Shown: positions 60,404 through 64,000 of the stretch, piece by piece | Layout of the letters: each line of letters starts with the position of its first letter | How positions within the stretch are numbered: position 1 is the stretch's first letter | Assembly (NCBI GenBank): GCA_039810245.1 | Contig: JBDHWQ010000018.1 | Location: 15,932 to 79,931, forward strand | Direction: 5' to 3' | DNA from: CALDSL01 sp039810245 | GTDB taxonomy: Bacteria; Chloroflexota; Anaerolineae; Anaerolineales; Anaerolineaceae | DNA length: 64,000 nt | Notes under the pieces: model-generated | Told to the model about the DNA's origin: nothing | Databases searched by the model: none | The model's input: the letters and a program-made list of their open reading frames with translations, nothing else | Made by a program: the position numbers and the translations under genes

Positions 60404-63400
60404 ATGTCTCCCGCGAGCGTAGAACGAATTTCGCACGAGATACTGGTAACAGCAGGCTTCGCCGACCCAGAGGCGGCGCGGCGGATTCTGGCGCGCATGG
60501 CGCAGGGCGAAGAGCTGCGTGAGCCGCTGGATGCGCTGCTGCCGCACCTGCTACAGCAGATCGCGCAGGCCGCCGAGCCGGACGCGGTGCTGGTGCGCTT
60601 TGACCGCCTGCTGGCAGCCGAGCCGCAGCCCACGGCGCTATTGCGCGCGCTGGCCGCCGACCCGCGCGCGCTGGAACTGCTGGTAATGCTGTTTTCCAGC
60701 AGCCAGTACCTGAGCGAGATCCTGCTGCGCGCGCATCGCCGGCCGCAGAGTATTGAAACCCTGGCAGCGGATGTGCGCGCCGCACGCTTGAAAAAGCCCG
60801 AGACGCTGGCGCAGGAAGCGCTGGATGTGCTGGCGCAGGCCGGTGATGATGGGCTGGACGCACTGCGCGCCTGGCAGCGCGGCGAGCTGCTGCGCATCGG
60901 CGCATGCGACCTGGCCGGGCAGTTCAGCCTGGCTGCGGCCACCGGACAGCTCTCAGCGCTTGCGGATGCGGTGGTGCAGGCTGCCGTGGCATTTTGCGCG
61001 GCGCGCGCAGGGCTGACCGCCGGCCCGGATGGTTCCCCCTCCGGCTTCGCGGTGCTGGCGATGGGTAAGATGGGCGGGCGCGAGCTGAATTATTCTTCCG
61101 ATATTGACCTGATCTTCCTGAGCGCAGACGACCGCCCGGTGTTCACACGGCTGGGCGAGGCACTGGTAGCAGCGTTGAGCGCCAGCGGCGCGGCGGGCTT
61201 CTTCTACCGCGTGGACATGCGCCTGCGACCGTGGGGGCGCGCCGGCGCGCTTGTCCCAACCGCCGAAAGCTATCTGGCGTACCTGCGCCAGGGTGCGCGG
61301 CTGTGGGAAAAGCAGGCGCTGCTCAAAGCGCGCGCAATCGCCGGAGATCTGTTGCTGGCCAATGATTTCCTGCGCCGCGCCGCGCCGCTGCTGTACCAGA
61401 CAGACGCCGGCAGCGCGCGCGCAGAAGTGCTGGCGATGAAACAGCGCACCGAACAGCAGTTGCGCCAGCAGGGTCGCGTGTGGGGCGAAGTCAAGCTGGG
61501 CGAAGGCTCAATCCGCGACATTGAATTTGTGGCCCAATACCTTCAGCTCATCCACGGTGCAGAGCAGCCCAGAGTGCGCGGGCGCAATACGCTCAATGCC
61601 ATACGCCACCTGGCGCAGTATGGGTACCTGAGCCTGGAAGACAGCCGCGTGCTGGCCGATGGCTACAACTTCTTGCGCATTGTCGAGCATCATCTGCAGA
61701 TTATGCACTACCGCCAGACCTATACCCTGCCGCGCGACGAAACCGCACTGACCAGCCTGGCGCGCCGGTTGGGCTTCACCGGCGTCGATGCGGCGCGCCA
61801 ATTCACCGCGCGTTATGACCTGCACACTACCACCATTCGCTCAGTTTTTCTCAAGTACCTGGGGCAGCAGGCCACGGAAGGAGCACCGGCCGCGCCGGAT
61901 GTACAGCGTCACGTAGCACGCATGGACCCATCCTACGAAAGCGCCTTCACACGTGAGGAAATTACCCATCACGCAGCGCTGGCCGCCCGGCTGGAAACAG
62001 ACACCCTGGTGCAGGTGGAAGCTGCGCCGCTGGAAGAAAATCGCTGGCGGGTGACGGTAGTGGCTATTGACGCGCCCGGCGAGCTGGCCTTAATCTGCGG
62101 GCTCATGTTCGTTTACGGGCTGGAGATTGAAGACGGTGATGTATTCACCTATGAGCCGGGCAGCGGCGCCGAAGGCCAGACCGAGCGCAAAATCGTGGAC
62201 GCATTCACCGTGCGCGCCACAGGATCAGCGCCCGTTATAAAAACATGGGCGGGATACAGCGCCGATCTGAGCCGGCTGCTACGCCAGGTGCGCGCCGGGC
62301 AGACGCAGGCAGCCCAGGCTGATCTGGCGCGACGCGCCGCGGAAATGATGCGCGGGCATTTGCCGGGTGCGGCGCGGCCGCTCTACCCGGTAGAAATCGA
62401 AATTGACAATCACAGCTCGGCGCGCTACAGCGTGCTGCACATTGCCGGCACGGATACGGCCGGCTTCCTGTACGAGCTGACCAGCGCGTTGGCCTTCCGC
62501 GGGGTATACATCGCACGGGTGGCGATCGAGACGATTGGTGACCGCGTGCGCGACACACTGTACGTGACCGACGCGCGCGGCAGCAAAATTATCACGGCGG
62601 AACGGCAGGCCGAACTGCGCGCAGCCACAGTGCTGATCAAGCATTTCACCCACCTGCTGCCACTCTCGCCGGACCCCCAATCAGCGCTGCTGCACTTCCA
62701 TGCGTTTATTGATGACCTGTTCCGCCGCGCGGACTGGCCCGAGACGCTGGCCTCGCTGGAACGGCCCGAAGTGCTGGAAGCGCTGGCGCAACTATTGGGG
62801 GTGAGCGACTTCCTGTGGGATGACTTCCTGCGCATGCAATACGCCAACCTGTGGCCTGTGGTGAAAAACGTCGGCGCGCTGCGCGAGCGCAAAGAGCGCG
62901 ATACGCTGCAAAGCGAGCTGGAAGATGTCGCCGCGCAGCCGACCGCAGATGGCTGGATAAGCGCGCTCAACGCGGCGCGCGATCGCGAGATGTTCCGCGT
63001 GGATATGCGCCATATCCTGGGCTACACCGGTGAATTCTGGGACTTCTCACGCGAGCTGACCGACCTGGCCGAAGCTGTGGTGACGGTGGCAGTGGAGCGG
63101 ATCGAGGCCGGACTGCGGGAGATCTACGGAGCGCCGCTGCGCGACGATGGCGCGCCATGCACGCTGGCGGTATGCGCGCTGGGTAAATGCGGTGGGCGCG
63201 AGCTGGGATTTGCCTCGGATATCGAGCTGATGTTTGTGTACTCCGGCAGCGGCAATACCCGCGGTCCGGTGCGCATCACCGCCGCGGAATATTACGAAAA
63301 ACTGGTGGAGACATTCCTAAAGAGCATCCGCGCGCGGCGCGAAGGTATTTTTGAGATCGACTTGCAACTCAGGCCATACGGCAAAAACGGCGCGCTGGCC

Positions 63401-64000
63401 GTTTCGCTGATGTCCTTCCAGCGCTATTTCGCGCCGGGCGGCCCAGCCTGGCCATACGAGCGCCAGGCGCTTACCCGGCTGCGCCCTATCGCCGGCGACC
63501 GTGCCTTCGGGCGCGAGGTGCAGGCGCTGCGCGACGCCTGCGTCTACACCGGCCAGGGATTTGATGTGACGGCCATGCGCGCCATGCGCGAGCGCCAGGT
63601 GCGCCACCTGGTGAAAGCCGGCACGTATAACCCCAAGTACAGCCGCGGCGGTCTGGTGGACGTGGAATACCTGGTGCAAGGCCTGCAGATTACGCACGGA
63701 GCGAACAACCCGGCGCTGCGCACGCCCAACACGCGCGAGGCGATGGTGGCGCTGGCCGAGGCCGGCGTGCTAAGCCCCGAAGATTACACCCGCCTGCACC
63801 GCGCGCACACTTTCCTGCGCTGGCTGATTGATGCGCTGCGCATGGTCAGTGGCAACGCGCGTGACCTGATCGTGCCGGCCGAAGCGAGCGAGGACTTTGT
63901 GTACCTCTCACGCCGCCTGGGCTACGGCGGTGACCGCGAGCGGCTGCTGGAAGAATTATCTACCTACAGCGCCTCGGTGCAGGAGATGAACCGCAGGCTG
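60404..64000 (+). CDS. glnE: Glutamine synthetase adenylyltransferase with internal tandem ACT domains (3' end cut)
   Basis: 1199 residues visible, no stop. Normal GlnE is about 950, so this is enlarged. The N-terminal nucleotidyltransferase has GKMGGRELNYSSDIDLIF (D233, D235) and DMRLRPWG (D271); GEVKLGEGSIRDIEFV follows. Residues about 507-530 (MDPSYESAFTREEITHH) resemble the linker before the ACT domains of GlnD. ACT-like domains lie near 547-620 (VTVVAIDAPGELALI) and 661-735 (DNHSSARYSVLHIAGTDTAG, then GDRVRDTLYVTD). The second nucleotidyltransferase has LGKCGGRELGFASDIELMF (D939, E941) and DLQLRPYG (D986). GlnE adenylylates and de-adenylylates glutamine synthetase; ACT domains bind glutamine in GlnD. 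This fusion could sense glutamine directly. Confidence 0.9.
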   Translation, partial: MSPASVERISHEILVTAGFADPEAARRILARMAQGEELREPLDALLPHLLQQIAQAAEPDAVLVRFDRLLAAEPQPTALLRALAADPRALELLVMLFSSSQYLSEILLRAHRRPQSIETLAADVRAARLKKPETLAQEALDVLAQAGDDGLDALRAWQRGELLRIGACDLAGQFSLAAATGQLSALADAVVQAAVAFCAARAGLTAGPDGSPSGFAVLAMGKMGGRELNYSSDIDLIFLSADDRPVFTRLGEALVAALSASGAAGFFYRVDMRLRPWGRAGALVPTAESYLAYLRQGARLWEKQALLKARAIAGDLLLANDFLRRAAPLLYQTDAGSARAEVLAMKQRTEQQLRQQGRVWGEVKLGEGSIRDIEFVAQYLQLIHGAEQPRVRGRNTLNAIRHLAQYGYLSLEDSRVLADGYNFLRIVEHHLQIMHYRQTYTLPRDETALTSLARRLGFTGVDAARQFTARYDLHTTTIRSVFLKYLGQQATEGAPAAPDVQRHVARMDPSYESAFTREEITHHAALAARLETDTLVQVEAAPLEENRWRVTVVAIDAPGELALICGLMFVYGLEIEDGDVFTYEPGSGAEGQTERKIVDAFTVRATGSAPVIKTWAGYSADLSRLLRQVRAGQTQAAQADLARRAAEMMRGHLPGAARPLYPVEIEIDNHSSARYSVLHIAGTDTAGFLYELTSALAFRGVYIARVAIETIGDRVRDTLYVTDARGSKIITAERQAELRAATVLIKHFTHLLPLSPDPQSALLHFHAFIDDLFRRADWPETLASLERPEVLEALAQLLGVSDFLWDDFLRMQYANLWPVVKNVGALRERKERDTLQSELEDVAAQPTADGWISALNAARDREMFRVDMRHILGYTGEFWDFSRELTDLAEAVVTVAVERIEAGLREIYGAPLRDDGAPCTLAVCALGKCGGRELGFASDIELMFVYSGSGNTRGPVRITAAEYYEKLVETFLKSIRARREGIFEIDLQLRPYGKNGALAVSLMSFQRYFAPGGPAWPYERQALTRLRPIAGDRAFGREVQALRDACVYTGQGFDVTAMRAMRERQVRHLVKAGTYNPKYSRGGLVDVEYLVQGLQITHGANNPALRTPNTREAMVALAEAGVLSPEDYTRLHRAHTFLRWLIDALRMVSGNARDLIVPAEASEDFVYLSRRLGYGGDRERLLEELSTYSASVQEMNRRL

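Overview
The window is a dense, GC-rich bacterial chromosome segment that looks like Chloroflexota, probably Anaerolineae-like. This is inferred from gene content and style: a TPR/BTAD transcription factor, lipoproteins including one with a four-tryptophan (FW/NBR1-like) domain, a fused double-ATPase ECF transporter, a MoxR/DUF58/DUF4129 set, a bacterial type A RNase P RNA, and many tight ATGA overlaps. No phage, insertion sequence, CRISPR array or rRNA gene was seen.

Layout. 1-4372: the end of phoU, then a collinear run of two thymidylate-kinase-fold proteins, a CHAD protein, a calcineurin-like phosphoesterase and a stand-alone HD domain like the C-terminal domain of exopolyphosphatase. I read this run as a candidate polyphosphate/phosphate-homeostasis module. 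4442-8483: a SAM hydrolase convergent with an ECF vitamin-type transporter (A-S-T). 8740-12337: MoxR ATPase, DUF58 and DUF4129 genes. 12368-18323: M20 peptidase, VTT membrane protein, uridine kinase, tRNA-Thr(CGU), GT4 glycosyltransferase, a membrane protein and DNA polymerase IV. 18463-27218: a frameshifted phosphoglucose/phosphomannose isomerase, an FW-domain lipoprotein, a BTAD regulator, small proteins, an AI-2E family permease, an exported HExxH protein and an FHA protein. 27356-32638: a complete branched-chain amino-acid-type ABC operon (livJHMGF order) with a strong promoter and a long leader. 33102-42495: a small membrane protein, a candidate structured RNA, pyrG with a leader, eno, two alpha/beta hydrolases, UDG, queA, ruvB and upp. 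42556-57148: two two-component systems, DUF4173 protein, lipoprotein, membrane metallopeptidase, tpiA, GT2, moaA, rnpB and an acetyltransferase. 57248-64000: glnA, a P-loop ATPase, and a large glnE that runs off the window.

The two most unusual items are at the ends. The glnE product carries a GlnD-like linker and two ACT domains between its two nucleotidyltransferase domains, so glutamine sensing and glutamine synthetase modification may sit in one polypeptide. The phoU-linked cluster combines a CHAD domain, a solo Ppx-type HD domain and two divergent P-loop kinases, one with arginine in place of the Walker A lysine.

Regulation. Two promoter styles are visible. Genes with Shine-Dalgarno sequences often have good -35/-10 pairs (TTGACA-17-TATATT for liv, TTGACA-17-TATAAT at 33032, TTGACC-18-TATGAT for the BTAD gene). 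Five genes (udk, the exported peptidase-like gene, ruvB, a GAF kinase and glnE) instead have TATAAT exactly 6-7 nt before ATG with no Shine-Dalgarno, as expected for leaderless mRNAs. All functional statements come from reading motifs; no database search was run.
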